NCBI RefSeq assembly: GCF_000375365.1 | Contig: NZ_AQXB01000003.1 | Location: 62,001 to 126,000, forward strand | Length of the DNA: 64,000 nucleotides | Source: Corynebacterium mastitidis DSM 44356 | GTDB taxonomy: Bacteria > Actinomycetota > Actinomycetes > Mycobacteriales > Mycobacteriaceae | Reading direction: 5' to 3' | Shown: positions 17,819 to 29,333 of the stretch, in pieces | Numbering within the stretch: position 1 is the stretch's first letter | Layout: every line of letters starts with the position of its first letter | Translations under genes and position numbers: made by a program | Notes under the pieces: model-generated | The model's database searches: none | What the model saw: only the letters and a program-made list of their open reading frames with translations | What the model was told of the DNA's origin: nothing

Positions 17819-18769
17819 CTAGCGCTTGCCGCCCTTCTTCTTCGGGTTGTTCGGCTTCACGCCGGGCTTGGGGGCCGTGGTGCGCTTGGCCTCCTTGATC
17901 GCGGCCTCCTCGGCCTCCTCCTCCCGATCCAGCTTGGCAAAGATGTAGCGGTTCTGGAAGAAGGTCCAGAGGTTGTTGGCCACCATGTAAAAGAGCAGAC
18001 CGATGTGCCACAGGAAGCCCGTCACCAGGATGGTGGCGGGCATGACCCACAGCATCATGCGGTTCATCATGTTCATCTGCATCGCGGCCTGCTCCGAGGT
18101 CGGCCCCTGCTGCTTGCCCGAGGCGCGGCGCGCCTCCTGGCGATCCACGGAGAGCCGGGCGTTGAAGTGGGTGGCCAGCACGATGATAAGGATCAGCGGG
18201 GCGGTGACCGCGATGATCGTGGTGCGGGAGAAGTCCGCGTTGGGGAAGGCCGCGAACATCTCCGTGGGCATGCCGATGTACGCGGAGAGCGGCACCCCGA
18301 AGATGTTGGCGTCCAGGAAGGACTGCACGTCCTGCGCGCCGAAGATGTAGTTGGGCGTCATGCGGTTCTGTTCCACCGTGAGGCCGATGTCCCCGCCCGT
18401 GCGGTTGAAGGAACGCAGCACGTGGAACAGGCCGATGAACACCGGCATCTGCGCCAGCACCGGCAGGCAGCCCGCGAGGGGGTTCACGCCCATCTCCTTT
18501 TGGAGCCTGCGGGTCTCCTCCATCATCTTCTGTTGGTCATTCTTGTATTTCTCACGAATGGCCTGCATCTGCGGAGCGAACTTCTGCATCTTCACCATGG
18601 AACGCATCTGGTTCAGCATGGGCTTGAAGAGCAAAAGACGCAGCGTGAAGGTCAGGAACATGATCGCCAGAATCCACGCCCAGGCGGAGTCCGCGCCGAA
18701 CGGGTAGGCGAAAATCTTGTGCCAGAACCACAGGACCGCAGAGATCGGCCAGTAAATGAAGTTGAGCAC
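17819..18769 (-). CDS. yidC: Membrane protein insertase YidC
   Basis: A 316-residue YidC/Oxa1-type insertase with about five membrane helices and the hydrophilic hairpin ('APQMQAIREKYKNDQQKMMEE') between the first two core helices. A basic C-terminal tail (ending PNNPKKKGGKR) probably contacts ribosomes. 'MGVNPLAGCLPVLAQMPVF' is the conserved core segment. It inserts membrane proteins alone or with SecYEG. The start is GTG at 18769. It lies downstream of yidD and rnpA, the standard rpmH-rnpA-yidD-yidC order; a 78-base gap separates it from yidD. Confidence 0.95.
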   Translation of the reverse strand: MLNFIYWPISAVLWFWHKIFAYPFGADSAWAWILAIMFLTFTLRLLLFKPMLNQMRSMVKMQKFAPQMQAIREKYKNDQQKMMEETRRLQKEMGVNPLAGCLPVLAQMPVFIGLFHVLRSFNRTGGDIGLTVEQNRMTPNYIFGAQDVQSFLDANIFGVPLSAYIGMPTEMFAAFPNADFSRTTIIAVTAPLILIIVLATHFNARLSVDRQEARRASGKQQGPTSEQAAMQMNMMNRMMLWVMPATILVTGFLWHIGLLFYMVANNLWTFFQNRYIFAKLDREEEAEEAAIKEAKRTTAPKPGVKPNNPKKKGGKR

Positions 18770-18847
18770 TGTACGTCCAAACTCCTGATGTGGTTGGTGA
18801 TAGTGGTGGTATCAATTAAACAGGCGCCTCGCGCGCAGCCCACCCCG

Positions 18848-19147
18848 CTATCGCGGTGCCCAATGCCCCAGGGCGTAGGAAGATACGGGGTCATACCCTC
18901 CGGGGTGCCAGGGGCCGCACTTGGATAGCCGAGCGAGGCTGAGAAGAACGCCGCGCCACGCCCCGTGAGTCCTCACGGCGTCCAGGGCGTAGGCGCTGCA
19001 ACTCGGCTCGAAGCGGCAGGTTGAACCCATTTTAAGGGGAGAAAGATATATTTGGTAAAAGCGCACCGCACGCACCACCGCGCGCGCGGGCAGGGATCGC
19101 CCCGCCGTGGCGCGCCCCCGCCCCGTGCCCCCCGGCCGAGGGCTCAT
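18848..19147 (-). CDS. yidD: Membrane protein insertion efficiency factor YidD
   Basis: A 99-residue YidD protein identified by '[22 protein letters not shown]' elements: the tyrosine-rich start, the CRFxPSCS motif, and '[21 protein letters not shown]'. YidD is a small membrane-associated protein that assists YidC. The ATG at 19147 overlaps the TGA of rnpA (ATGA) and is chosen for that reason; the longer frame upstream is a shadow of rnpA. The first about 25 residues are Arg/Gly/Pro-rich and poorly conserved. Confidence 0.9.
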   Translation of the reverse strand: MSPRPGGTGRGRATAGRSLPARAVVRAVRFYQIYLSPLKMGSTCRFEPSCSAYALDAVRTHGAWRGVLLSLARLSKCGPWHPGGYDPVSSYALGHWAPR

Positions 19148-19527
19148 GGGCGCCGGGCGGGGGCGTCGGAGGCGTTTTTCCTCGCCAGCTTGCGCAGGGC
19201 GCGGCGCATATCCTGGGTCAGCTCGGAGGAGCTCGCCTGGGCCGCGGCGGGCAGCGCGCGCACCACCACGTGGTCCCCGGGGCGAAGCTCCCCGGCCAGC
19301 TCCATGCAGGCATGACGAAGCCGCCGGGAGACCCGGTGCCTGAGCACCGCGTTCCCGACGGCCTTGGAGACCACGAGGCCAAACCGTGGTCCGCCCCAGT
19401 GGGCCACGCCCGCGCCCTCGCCGTTCCACACGTGGAGCACGAGGGTTCGGGTTCCCGCGCGTTCCCCCCGCCTGATGGTGCGTCGGAACTGCACCGGCGA
19501 GGTGAGCTTGTGCTGCGCGGGAAGCAC
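19144..19527 (-). CDS. rnpA: Ribonuclease P protein component
   Basis: A 127-residue basic protein that binds the RNase P RNA for tRNA 5' processing. It begins with the family N-terminus '[20 protein letters not shown]' and has the RNR-type helix, here '[21 protein letters not shown]', followed by '[16 protein letters not shown]'. The start is GTG at 19527, 12 bases after rpmH; no strong Shine-Dalgarno sequence is seen, so coupling to rpmH is likely. Confidence 0.95.
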   Translation of the reverse strand: MLPAQHKLTSPVQFRRTIRRGERAGTRTLVLHVWNGEGAGVAHWGGPRFGLVVSKAVGNAVLRHRVSRRLRHACMELAGELRPGDHVVVRALPAAAQASSSELTQDMRRALRKLARKNASDAPARRP

Positions 19528-19539
19528 CCTTAAAAGGCC

Positions 19540-19683
19540 TTAGGCGGTCAGCTTGGCGCGACCCTTGTTGCGGCGGGCGGCCACGATGGCGCGGCCGGCG
19601 CGGGTGCGCATGCGGGTACGGAAGCCGTGCTTACGCGCGCGACGACGGTTGTTGGGCTGGAAAGTGCGCTTACCTTTTGCCAC
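19540..19683 (-). CDS. rpmH: 50S ribosomal protein L34
   Basis: A 47-residue, highly basic L34. It begins [20 protein letters not shown] and continues with '[20 protein letters not shown]', the family consensus at the normal length. The start is GTG at 19683-19681 with AGGAG 9 bases upstream. A nearby ATG at 19690 is in another frame. It is the first gene of the rpmH-rnpA-yidD-yidC unit and diverges from dnaA, the usual arrangement at actinobacterial origins. Confidence 0.97.
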   Translation of the reverse strand: MAKGKRTFQPNNRRRARKHGFRTRMRTRAGRAIVAARRNKGRAKLTA

Positions 19684-20637
19684 GGTTCATTACTCCTCTG
19701 ATATTCATGTGTCGGCCGACGGATAGTTCCATCCATCGGATTCCATCGACCAACCCTGAGTTGGTTCCCGAGAGACGACTACCGGAGGGGATTCCAGGGT
19801 GATCCCCGCTCCAGCGATCGTGCTCAGCTCCGCACCGGCGCGCGTCGCCCGGCCCAGGGGGATAGGCGGCGCGGCCCGGGATCACCACGGGCTGCTCTCA
19901 GCTACAAAGCACACGCGCGAGGCTGGTGCGCCTCCGCGGATGTGACAGACGAGTAAAGGATACGCGAGCGTCCAGCGGCGGAACAAATCGACACGCCCCG
20001 GATCAACGCCGATCAACACCAATCGGAGCCACCCCTCCCGGCCCGTCACCACCCGTCGGCGGGCAGGGAAGCGACGCCGCGGGGGCGGGACAGGAGCCGA
20101 GGGAGGGCGGGTACCCCCGGAATAACAAAGTTGGCATTTGGGGCGGGCCCGACCGATTCCTCGGGGCCACCAGGTAGGAACCGCCGCCCCCACCGAATCA
20201 CATTCCTGTGCTTTCCTACCCGCCCGCCGCGGCCTAGACAATCCCACAGCCCACCGAGTAGAAGTGGATCGGCACGCACAATTTCCACACCTGTGAAGAA
20301 GAAGCGCCTGTGGATAACTCTCAACCTAACCTTGAGAGAATCCCCGATCCCCGGCAAAAGTGCTGGTCAAAGCCTCAATGGACCCGCATGACGTTATTCA
20401 CAGGGGCGGGAATAGGGTGTGGATAACTCGGTACCGTAGAGTTATCCACAGGTGTGAGTAACTTTGTGGAAGACCAGGGCAACCGCCCAGAGCGCCTGTG
20501 GAAGACGCGGTGAATGACATTTTTCCCGCGCTCACAGCGCACCACCCGTTATGACCTAGATATAAAACATAGCGGGCCCTCTTCCGGTACTTACTCACAA
20601 GTAATACGCACGGAAAAGAACAAAGGACGAGGAACGA
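19684..20637. promoter_or_regulatory. rpmH-dnaA intergenic region with DnaA boxes
   Basis: This 954-base gap holds no convincing gene. Near dnaA it contains perfect DnaA boxes (TTATCCACA or complement) at 20309-20317, 20418-20426 and 20442-20450, a one-mismatch box at 20394-20402 and weaker ones at 20465-20473 and 20497-20505. A perfect inverted repeat, CTCTCAA/TTGAGAG (20318-20338), touches the first box. AT-rich sequence with TATAAA at 20561-20566 is a candidate dnaA -10. The boxes probably serve DnaA autoregulation and may add to origin function. The rpmH half (19684-20250) shows only small inverted repeats and presumed rpmH promoters. Confidence 0.8.
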
Positions 20638-22335
20638 GTGACGGACGACGCCGCGGCGCTGCAGCACACATGGCACGAGGTAATGACGGAGCTTGTGCAC
20701 CAAGCGGAGCTTCCCGATTCCTCCATCCCCACGCTCACCGCCAGGCAAAAGGCCTTCCTGAACCTGGCCAAGCCGATCACCATCGTGCAGGGCTACGTCC
20801 TGCTGGCCGTTCCGCACAAGATGGCCAAGGACGTGGTGGAGGACGAGCTGGGCGCCTACATCACGCAGGTGTTCTCCGAGCGCATGAACCAGCCCTGCGG
20901 GCTCGCGGTGAGCATCGATCCGCAGCGGGCGGAGGAGCCGTCCGGCCCTCCTGCGGCTTCGCAGCCTGCGGCGCAGGCCTCCCCGCAGGCCGGCCACGCG
21001 CCCCGGAACCAGGCCCCCCAGACCCCTCAGGCAGCCCCCACCCCTCCGGCGCCCCAGGCCACCCGGCATCCCGAGCAGGACGCCGTCCCCTCCGGCCAGC
21101 CCGCGGAGTTCGCCCCCTATTACCGCAGCAGCACGGAGTGGCAGACCAGCCACGCCCCGGCGCAGCCCCCCATGCCGCAGCAGACCGTGGTGCCCTCCGC
21201 CTCGCCCCAGCCCGCGCCCCTGAGCCCCGCCGGGGACGCCGGGATGGCGGTGGGGCAGCGGCTCCCCAGGGAGACCCCCGCGCACGACCCCAACAGGGAA
21301 AACTCCCTCAACCCCAAGTACACCTTCGAGTCCTTCGTGATCGGCTCCTCCAACCGCTTCGCCAACGGCGCGGCGGTGGCCGTGGCGGAGAACCCGGCCC
21401 GCGCCTATAACCCCCTGTTCATCTCCGGGGGCTCGGGTCTGGGCAAGACGCACCTGCTGCACGCCGCCGGAAACTACGCCAAGGTGCTGCAGCCGACCCT
21501 GCGGATCAAGTACGTGTCCAGCGAGGAGTTCACCAACGACTACATCAACTCCGTGCGCGACGACCGCCAGGAGTCCTTCAAGCGCCGCTACCGCAACCTG
21601 GACATCCTCATGGTGGACGATATTCAGTTCCTCCAGGGCAAGGAGGGCACGCAGGAGGAGTTCTTCCATACCTTCAACGCCCTGCACCAGGCCAATAAGC
21701 AGATCATCCTGTCCTCGGATCGCCCGCCCAAGGAGCTCACCACGCTGGAGGACCGCCTGCGCACCCGGTTCCAGGCCGGGCTCATCGCGGACATCCAGCC
21801 GCCGGACCTGGAGACCCGCATCGCCATCCTGATGAAGAAGGCCGAGGCCGACGGCACCCGCGTGGATCGCTCCGTGCTGGAGTTGATCGCCTCCCGCTTC
21901 GAGTCCTCCATCCGCGAGCTGGAGGGCGCGCTGATCCGCGTCTCCGCATACTCCTCGCTCACCAACGAGCCCATCGACATGCAGATGGCGGAGATCGCCC
22001 TGCGCGACATCCTCCCGGAGGCCGCCGACGTCGAGATCACCCCCACCGCGATCATCGAGGTCACCGCGGAGTACTTCGGCATTACTACCGACGCCCTGTG
22101 CGGCGTCGGCAAGACCCGCGCGGTGGCGCACGCGCGCCAGTTGGCGATGTACCTGTGCCGGGAACTCACTGATCTCTCGCTCCCCCGGATCGGGGCGCAG
22201 TTCGGGGGCAAGGATCACACGACGGTGATGTACGCGGACCGCAAGATCCGCAAGGAGATGAAGGAAAAGCGGGACACCTACGACGAGATCCAGCAGCTCA
22301 CCCAGTCCATCAAGTCCCGGGGGCGGGGTATCTAG
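20638..22335 (+). CDS. dnaA: Chromosomal replication initiator DnaA
   Basis: A 565-residue DnaA. Domain I spans about residues 1-95, then a long Pro/Gln/Ala-rich domain II linker (about 95-225). The AAA+ domain III opens with 'NPKYTFESFVIGSSNRFA' and has Walker A 'GGSGLGKTHLLHA' and Walker B 'LMVDDIQFL'. Domain IV has the DnaA-box-binding signature 'RIGAQFGGKDHTTVMYADRK'. It binds the boxes on both sides of its own gene and opens oriC. The GTG start has AAAGGACGAGGAA upstream. A perfect 13-bp hairpin follows the gene. Confidence 0.98.
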   Translation: MTDDAAALQHTWHEVMTELVHQAELPDSSIPTLTARQKAFLNLAKPITIVQGYVLLAVPHKMAKDVVEDELGAYITQVFSERMNQPCGLAVSIDPQRAEEPSGPPAASQPAAQASPQAGHAPRNQAPQTPQAAPTPPAPQATRHPEQDAVPSGQPAEFAPYYRSSTEWQTSHAPAQPPMPQQTVVPSASPQPAPLSPAGDAGMAVGQRLPRETPAHDPNRENSLNPKYTFESFVIGSSNRFANGAAVAVAENPARAYNPLFISGGSGLGKTHLLHAAGNYAKVLQPTLRIKYVSSEEFTNDYINSVRDDRQESFKRRYRNLDILMVDDIQFLQGKEGTQEEFFHTFNALHQANKQIILSSDRPPKELTTLEDRLRTRFQAGLIADIQPPDLETRIAILMKKAEADGTRVDRSVLELIASRFESSIRELEGALIRVSAYSSLTNEPIDMQMAEIALRDILPEAADVEITPTAIIEVTAEYFGITTDALCGVGKTRAVAHARQLAMYLCRELTDLSLPRIGAQFGGKDHTTVMYADRKIRKEMKEKRDTYDEIQQLTQSIKSRGRGI

Positions 22336-22362
22336 CGGGGCGTTGTCGGAACAAGCCTGGAT

Positions 22363-22392
22363 AAGGGGCGGGGCCGCGCGGCCCCGCCCCTT
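22363..22392 (+). terminator. Hairpin terminator after dnaA
   Basis: A perfect 13-bp stem (AAGGGGCGGGGCC / GGCCCCGCCCCTT) with a GCGC loop lies 27 bases after the dnaA stop. No T-run follows, as is common for actinobacterial terminators. It separates dnaA transcription from the oriC region. Confidence 0.65.
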
Positions 22393-22495
22393 CGTCGTCT
22401 CCGCCTCCTCACCGAGGACTTCTCACCGCGCCAACCCCGGGCGCGGTTCTCCCGGCGTCTCGCGGGACTCCGGGCGTTGTGCAGGGGAAACGCCG

Positions 22496-22774
22496 TTATC
22501 CACAGTGTCCACAGGCTTATCCACACCTGTGTAATTACAAGAATGTAACTCCATGAGCTTGCTCACCTTGACGCCGCCGCAACCCGCGCCGCACCCCTGT
22601 GAATAACCGCCCTGAGCTGTGTGGATGACGTGTGGAGAATCTCGGCCGCGATGGGGATAAAATCCGGTCCCCGAGGGTTATCCACAACCGCCCCGATCTA
22701 TCCACAGACTTCCCACACCGCCCTTCACACCGCGGAATCTCGGGGCTACCTTGTCATTCAGGGCCTCATCCACA
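22496..22774. other. oriC: Probable oriC (DnaA-box cluster between dnaA and dnaN)
   Basis: Perfect TTATCCACA boxes lie at 22496-22504, 22517-22525 and 22678-22686. Variants of one or two mismatches lie at 22505-22513, 22598-22606, 22620-22628, 22631-22639, 22698-22706 and 22766-22774. The relatively AT-rich stretch 22526-22556 and the one at about 22790-22860 are candidates for the unwinding element. In mycobacteria the origin also lies between dnaA and dnaN. The rest of the 725-base gap (22775-23060) has a hairpin CCCGCCG/CGGCGGG at 22867-22883 and presumably the dnaN promoter; no gene is seen. Confidence 0.82.
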
Positions 22775-23060
22775 GAGTGCACAGGACCTACTGCTGTTGC
22801 TCTTCCATTTCTTGTACTTACCTAGAGGAAAGAGGGCGTGTGAACAAATAACAACTTTCGCGTCGCCCCGCCGCCACGGCGGGATGCGACCGCCCCATCG
22901 AGCGAATGACAAGAGTTGCCACGCGAGGGCACTCTCCCGGTACTTTGGAGATGTTGTTATTCGCCGCGTGGCTCGCACCACCCGCGCGGCGTAGAGGATC
23001 GTGTGATTCCCCCGCACGCCCACCCGAATCACATGTCGTGGTCAAGGAGCTGAGAGAAGC

Positions 23061-24248
23061 ATGGAGTCAGAGCAGGTTTCCTTCCGAGTGGCAAAAGACG
23101 ACCTGGGCGACGCCGTCGCGTGGGTGGCCCGCAATCTGCCCACCAAGCCCGCGCAGCCGGTGCTGCGCGCCCTGGTGATCAATGCCGACGATGACGGCCT
23201 GGAACTGGCGGGCTTCGACTACGAGATCTCCACCCGCGTCCGCCTCTCTGCGGAGGTGCTCAGCCCCGGGCGCATCGCCGTGGCGGGCAAGCTGATCGCG
23301 GAGATCGTGGGCAGCCTGCCCAACAAGCAGGTGGACATGACCGTGGAGGGCGCCAAGGTCCTCATGACCTGCGGCCAGGCCCGCTTCGAGCTGCCGCTGA
23401 TCCCGCTGGACGACTATCCTCAGCTCCCCACCCTGCCCGAGGTCACGGGCACCATCGATCCCCGGCTGTTCACCGAGGCGGTGACCCAGGTGGCCGCCGC
23501 GGCGGGCAAGGATGACACGGTGCCCATGCTCACCGGCGTGAACATGAAGGCCACGGGCAAGAACATGACGCTGACGGCCACCGACCGTTTCCGCCTGGCG
23601 TTGCGCACGGTGGAGTGGAATCCCGCCTCCGAGGACGTGGAGGCCAACCTGCTCATTCCCGCCAAGACCCTCCTGGATAACGCGCGCACCCTCGACGCCC
23701 ACGGCACCGATCCCATCGACTTCGCCGTGGGATCGCAGGATCAGGTGGGCCGCGAGGGCCTGTTTGGCATTCACACCGATAACCGGGAGACCACCACCCG
23801 CCTGCTCGACGCGGAGTTCCCCAACGTGCAGCCGCTGCTGCCCAAGAGCCACACCGCGATGGCCCTGGTGGAGATCGCGCCTCTTCAGGAGGCGATCCGG
23901 CGCGTCTCCCTGGTCACCGACCGCAACGCGCAGATCCGCATGCAGTTCTCGGAGGGGCAGGTCATTCTGTCCGCCGGCGGCAACGATTCCGGCCACGCCG
24001 AGGAGGTGGTGCCGTGCACCTTCCAGGGTGACGAGGAGCTGCTCATCGCGTTCAACCCCGGTTACCTCAAGGACGGGCTCGCCGTGGTGAACACGCAGCG
24101 TGTGGTCTTTGGCTTCACGGAGCCCTCGCGCCCGGCGATCATGATCCCCGAGCCGGAGGAGATGCCCGAGCGCAACGAGGAGGGCGTGTTCCCCACCCCC
24201 GAGACCTACTTCACCTACCTGCTCATGCCGGTGCGGTTGCCCAACTAG
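23061..24248 (+). CDS. dnaN: DNA polymerase III beta sliding clamp
   Basis: A 395-residue beta clamp of normal length with three clamp domains. Family features are 'LVINADDDGLELAGFDYEIS' early in domain I, 'LPLIPLDDYPQLP' before domain II, 'LTATDRFRLALR' in domain II and the C-terminal 'YLLMPVRLPN', which forms part of the partner-binding pocket. It tethers DNA polymerase III to DNA. The ATG at 23061 follows GAGCTGAGAGAAGC. The recF gene starts 56 bases downstream, so dnaN, recF and the DciA gene probably form one transcript. Confidence 0.98.
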   Translation: MESEQVSFRVAKDDLGDAVAWVARNLPTKPAQPVLRALVINADDDGLELAGFDYEISTRVRLSAEVLSPGRIAVAGKLIAEIVGSLPNKQVDMTVEGAKVLMTCGQARFELPLIPLDDYPQLPTLPEVTGTIDPRLFTEAVTQVAAAAGKDDTVPMLTGVNMKATGKNMTLTATDRFRLALRTVEWNPASEDVEANLLIPAKTLLDNARTLDAHGTDPIDFAVGSQDQVGREGLFGIHTDNRETTTRLLDAEFPNVQPLLPKSHTAMALVEIAPLQEAIRRVSLVTDRNAQIRMQFSEGQVILSAGGNDSGHAEEVVPCTFQGDEELLIAFNPGYLKDGLAVVNTQRVVFGFTEPSRPAIMIPEPEEMPERNEEGVFPTPETYFTYLLMPVRLPN

Positions 24249-24304
24249 GTAATCGGAAATATCGGGGAATGCCAGCGAGGATGTAGTTTCAGGGAAGGAG
24301 CGGG

Positions 24305-25552
24305 ATGTACATCTCCGAGCTTTCCCTCCGCGATTTTCGCTCCTGGCCGGACCTTACCCTGAGCCTGCGCCCCGGTGTCACGGTGTTCGTGGGGCGCAAC
24401 GGCTTTGGCAAGACCAACATCGTGGAGGCCGTGGGCTACCTCGCCCACCTGTCCTCCCACCGGGTCAACCACGATGCCCCCCTGGTCCGCGTGGGGGCGG
24501 AGAACGCCAGGATCTCCGCCACCGCCATCAACCAGGGCCGCGAGCTCACCGCGCACGTGCTCATCAGGCCGCGCGCGGCCAACCAGGCGCAGATCAACAG
24601 GACGCGGCTGAAAAGCCCCCGCGAGGTGCTGGGGGTAGTGCGCACCGTGCTGTTCGCCCCGGAGGACCTGGCGCTCGTGCGCGGCGAGCCTGCGGAGCGG
24701 CGTCGTTACCTGGACGCCATCATCGCCACCCGGTCGCCCCGGCTGGCGGGGGTCAAGGCGGACTATGACAAGGTGCTCAGGCAGCGCAACGCGCTGCTGA
24801 AGTCCGCGCAGGCCGCGCTGCGCCGGGGTTATTCCTCGAATGAGGGCGCGGCGGCCCTGGGCACGCTCGACGCCTGGGACGGCCAGTTGGCGCACCTGGG
24901 AGCCCGGGTGATCGTGGCGCGGCGGGAGCTGGTGGGTCGGCTCGACGCCGAGGTGCACGCGGCCTACGCCTCCCTGGCCCCGGAGTCCCGTCCGGCCTCC
25001 CTGGGGTACCGCTGCACCGTGCCGGTCGGGGAGGATACCGGGGAGGACGCGGAGCTGATCGAGGCCGCGATGCTCGCGGAGCTGGGCGCCAGGCGCCAGC
25101 GGGAGATCGAGCGCGGCATGTCCCTGGTGGGGCCCCACCGGGACGACGTGGAGCTGCTGCTGGGGCGGCAGCCCGCCAAGGGCTTTGCCAGCCACGGGGA
25201 GACGTGGTCCTTCGCCATCGCGCTGCGCTTCGGGGAGTTTTCCCTGCTGCGGGGCGAGGGCTCGGACCCCATCCTCATCCTGGATGACGTCTTTGCGGAG
25301 TTGGACGCCAAGCGCCGGGCCAAGCTGGTGGACCTGGCGATGGGCGCGGAGCAGGTGCTCATCACGGCGGCGGTGGACGAGGACCTCCCGGAGAACCTGG
25401 GGGAGCAGATCGTGGCCCGGCACCGCATCGAGGTGCGCGAGGGGGAAGCGCGCGCGGCCGAGGCGGGCGGCGACGCCCCACCAGAGGAGGAGCGGGTTCG
25501 GTTCTCGGTGCTCGTGGATGAGAAGGCGGGCGGCGATGAGCGATCCGATTAA
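24305..25552 (+). CDS. recF: DNA recombination/repair protein RecF
   Basis: A 415-residue SMC-like ATPase that helps load RecA at single-stranded gaps and stalled forks. It starts with the typical '[19 protein letters not shown]', has Walker A 'GRNGFGKTN' (near residue 35), '[23 protein letters not shown]', the signature near '[14 protein letters not shown]' and Walker B '[13 protein letters not shown]'. The last about 40 residues are charged and not conserved. AAGGAGCGGG precedes the ATG. Its 3' end overlaps the DciA gene by 17 bases. Confidence 0.97.
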   Translation: MYISELSLRDFRSWPDLTLSLRPGVTVFVGRNGFGKTNIVEAVGYLAHLSSHRVNHDAPLVRVGAENARISATAINQGRELTAHVLIRPRAANQAQINRTRLKSPREVLGVVRTVLFAPEDLALVRGEPAERRRYLDAIIATRSPRLAGVKADYDKVLRQRNALLKSAQAALRRGYSSNEGAAALGTLDAWDGQLAHLGARVIVARRELVGRLDAEVHAAYASLAPESRPASLGYRCTVPVGEDTGEDAELIEAAMLAELGARRQREIERGMSLVGPHRDDVELLLGRQPAKGFASHGETWSFAIALRFGEFSLLRGEGSDPILILDDVFAELDAKRRAKLVDLAMGAEQVLITAAVDEDLPENLGEQIVARHRIEVREGEARAAEAGGDAPPEEERVRFSVLVDEKAGGDERSD

Positions 25553-26177
25553 CCAGGCCTTCGAGGCCATGCGCGCGGCGGCCCTCAAGCGCAACGGCTC
25601 CGTGCCCAGCCTCAACCTCCAGGGCGGCGCGCGCCGCCGCGCCGCCGGCGCCCCCAGCGGGCTGGGCGACGCGCTCCGGGATGCCGGTGAGGCCGACGCG
25701 CGGGAGCGGGTGCGCGTGCCCGGCCTGACCGGGGAGGAGCCCGATGCCCGGCGGCGATCCGGATCCGCGCGGCGTCGGCGCGGCATCCCCACGGGCCCGG
25801 ACGGCCGCCGGATTCCGCGCCGCCGGGACGTCGATACGCTGGGCAGCATCGTGAACCGGGAGATCCGGCAGCGCGGCTGGGCCAGGGAGATCGCGGGCGG
25901 CTGGGTCACCGGGCATTGGCAGGACCTGGTGGGGGAGAAGATCGCCGCGCACACCAGGGTGGAGATGCTCAAGGGGAGCACGCTGTTCATCTCCTGCGAC
26001 TCCACCGCCTGGGCCACCAACCTGCGGATGATGCAGCGCGAGATCCTGCGCACCATCGCGGCCAAGGTGGGTCCGGACGGGATCACGGAGCTGAAGATCT
26101 TTGGCCCCAAGGCCCCCTCGTGGCGGCACGGGGCGCTGCACGTGGCGGGGCGGGGGCCGCGCGATACGTACGGATAA
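25536..26177 (+). CDS. dciA: DciA-family protein (DUF721), probable replicative helicase loader
   Basis: A 213-residue protein with a basic, disordered N-terminal half (RR-rich around residues 30-100) and a C-terminal DUF721/DciA domain ('[20 protein letters not shown]', then '[15 protein letters not shown]'). DciA proteins assist loading of the replicative helicase in bacteria that lack DnaC/DnaI, including actinobacteria, where this gene sits between recF and gyrB (Rv0004 type). The ATG at 25536 overlaps the recF end, indicating coupled translation. The domain assignment is strong; activity in this organism is inferred from the family. Confidence 0.88.
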   Translation: MSDPINQAFEAMRAAALKRNGSVPSLNLQGGARRRAAGAPSGLGDALRDAGEADARERVRVPGLTGEEPDARRRSGSARRRRGIPTGPDGRRIPRRRDVDTLGSIVNREIRQRGWAREIAGGWVTGHWQDLVGEKIAAHTRVEMLKGSTLFISCDSTAWATNLRMMQREILRTIAAKVGPDGITELKIFGPKAPSWRHGALHVAGRGPRDTYG

Positions 26178-26246
26178 CGGCGGCGAGCAACGGGTCTCGG
26201 CGCCCCGCAGGGGCCGCTGAGAGGGGGAACACAGGGTAACGGATAG

Positions 26247-28349
<2,103 letters not shown>

Positions 28350-28360
28350 GCTCAGGACGC

Positions 28361-29173
28361 CTAGGCATCCGCGCTCGGCGCGCCCGCGATCCGGGCGCGC
28401 ACCTCACCGAGGAGCCCGGCGGGGTCGTCGCACTGAAACTCCACGCTGCGCACCTCGCGCTCCCCGAGGAAGAGGTCGTGCGCGGTGACCGGCTCGGAGA
28501 GCCGCAGCTTCGCGTTCACCTGGTTGAGCACGGGCAGGCGGCAGGCCCCGGCGTCGTCGATGGCGATCTTCGCGCCGTCGCCGGGGCGCTGCTGTCCCGC
28601 CGCCTCGATGGCGCGCCACGGGATGTTCAGGCTGAACCGGCTTCCCGCCCGCAGGAGCAGCCCCTCGCCCGCGATCCGGTGGGGGTTTGCCTTGAGGGAG
28701 GCGTAGAAGCCCAGCAGCACGAGGACGCCGTAGAGGCTGATAACGGCGATGACGGCGCGCCACGCGGGGCTGGGCACCAGCAGATGCACAAGGGTGGTTT
28801 CCACCGCCGTGAGCCCGGTGATCGCCCACACCACGGGCCTGAGGGCCCGGGAATATCCGTGGGTGCCGGGCGGGGCGGGGGAGAAGAGCCGCCGCAGGCT
28901 CAGCAGCATGAGGACCTCCGAGACCCAGTAGCCCAGCGCCGGGGCGGGCACCCCGTACCGGGTGGCCGTGGAGCGCACGGCGCGCGGCCAGGTGCCCAGG
29001 CCCCTCCGGGCGGAGATCAGCGCGCCGCCCAGCAGCAGGACCGCCGCGACCACCAGCGCCAGGGGCAGGAGAAAGAGCCCGGTGGCAACGCCCTGCCCGG
29101 AGAGCCTTATCCCGATCAAACCCACCTCGATCAGCACCCCGGTGACGCAGAGCGCCAGGAAGATCTTTCTCAC
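28361..29173 (-). CDS. Hypothetical membrane protein
   Basis: A 270-residue protein not recognised. The N-terminal 150 residues contain about five hydrophobic segments (starting 'KIFLALCVTGVLIEVGLIGI', then 'FLLPLALVVAAVLLLGGALI', 'GYWVSEVLMLLSL', 'RPVVWAITGLTAVETTLVHLL', 'VIAVISLYGVLVLLGFY'). The remaining about 115 residues are a soluble domain with beta-strand character ('FSLNIPWRAIEAAG', 'SVEFQCDDPAGLLGEVR'), reminiscent of bacterial PH-like membrane-linked domains. The GTG at 29173 has AAGGGG 7 bases upstream; the longer frame above it is not supported. It is convergent with gyrB and divergent from the aldehyde dehydrogenase gene. Confidence 0.75.
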   Translation of the reverse strand: MRKIFLALCVTGVLIEVGLIGIRLSGQGVATGLFLLPLALVVAAVLLLGGALISARRGLGTWPRAVRSTATRYGVPAPALGYWVSEVLMLLSLRRLFSPAPPGTHGYSRALRPVVWAITGLTAVETTLVHLLVPSPAWRAVIAVISLYGVLVLLGFYASLKANPHRIAGEGLLLRAGSRFSLNIPWRAIEAAGQQRPGDGAKIAIDDAGACRLPVLNQVNAKLRLSEPVTAHDLFLGEREVRSVEFQCDDPAGLLGEVRARIAGAPSADA

Positions 29174-29333
29174 GCGCAACCCCTTATGCTCGAAAATCGA
29201 ACGCCGTGCCACCCCCATTCTAGGGGCGCCGTGCGGCGACGGTCCCGCGCGCGGGGGAGCGGATCGGGGCCGGGGGTGGTGGGCCGCCCGCGCGCCTACC
29301 ATGAGGGGTACACGTGCGAAAGGGGTAGAAACG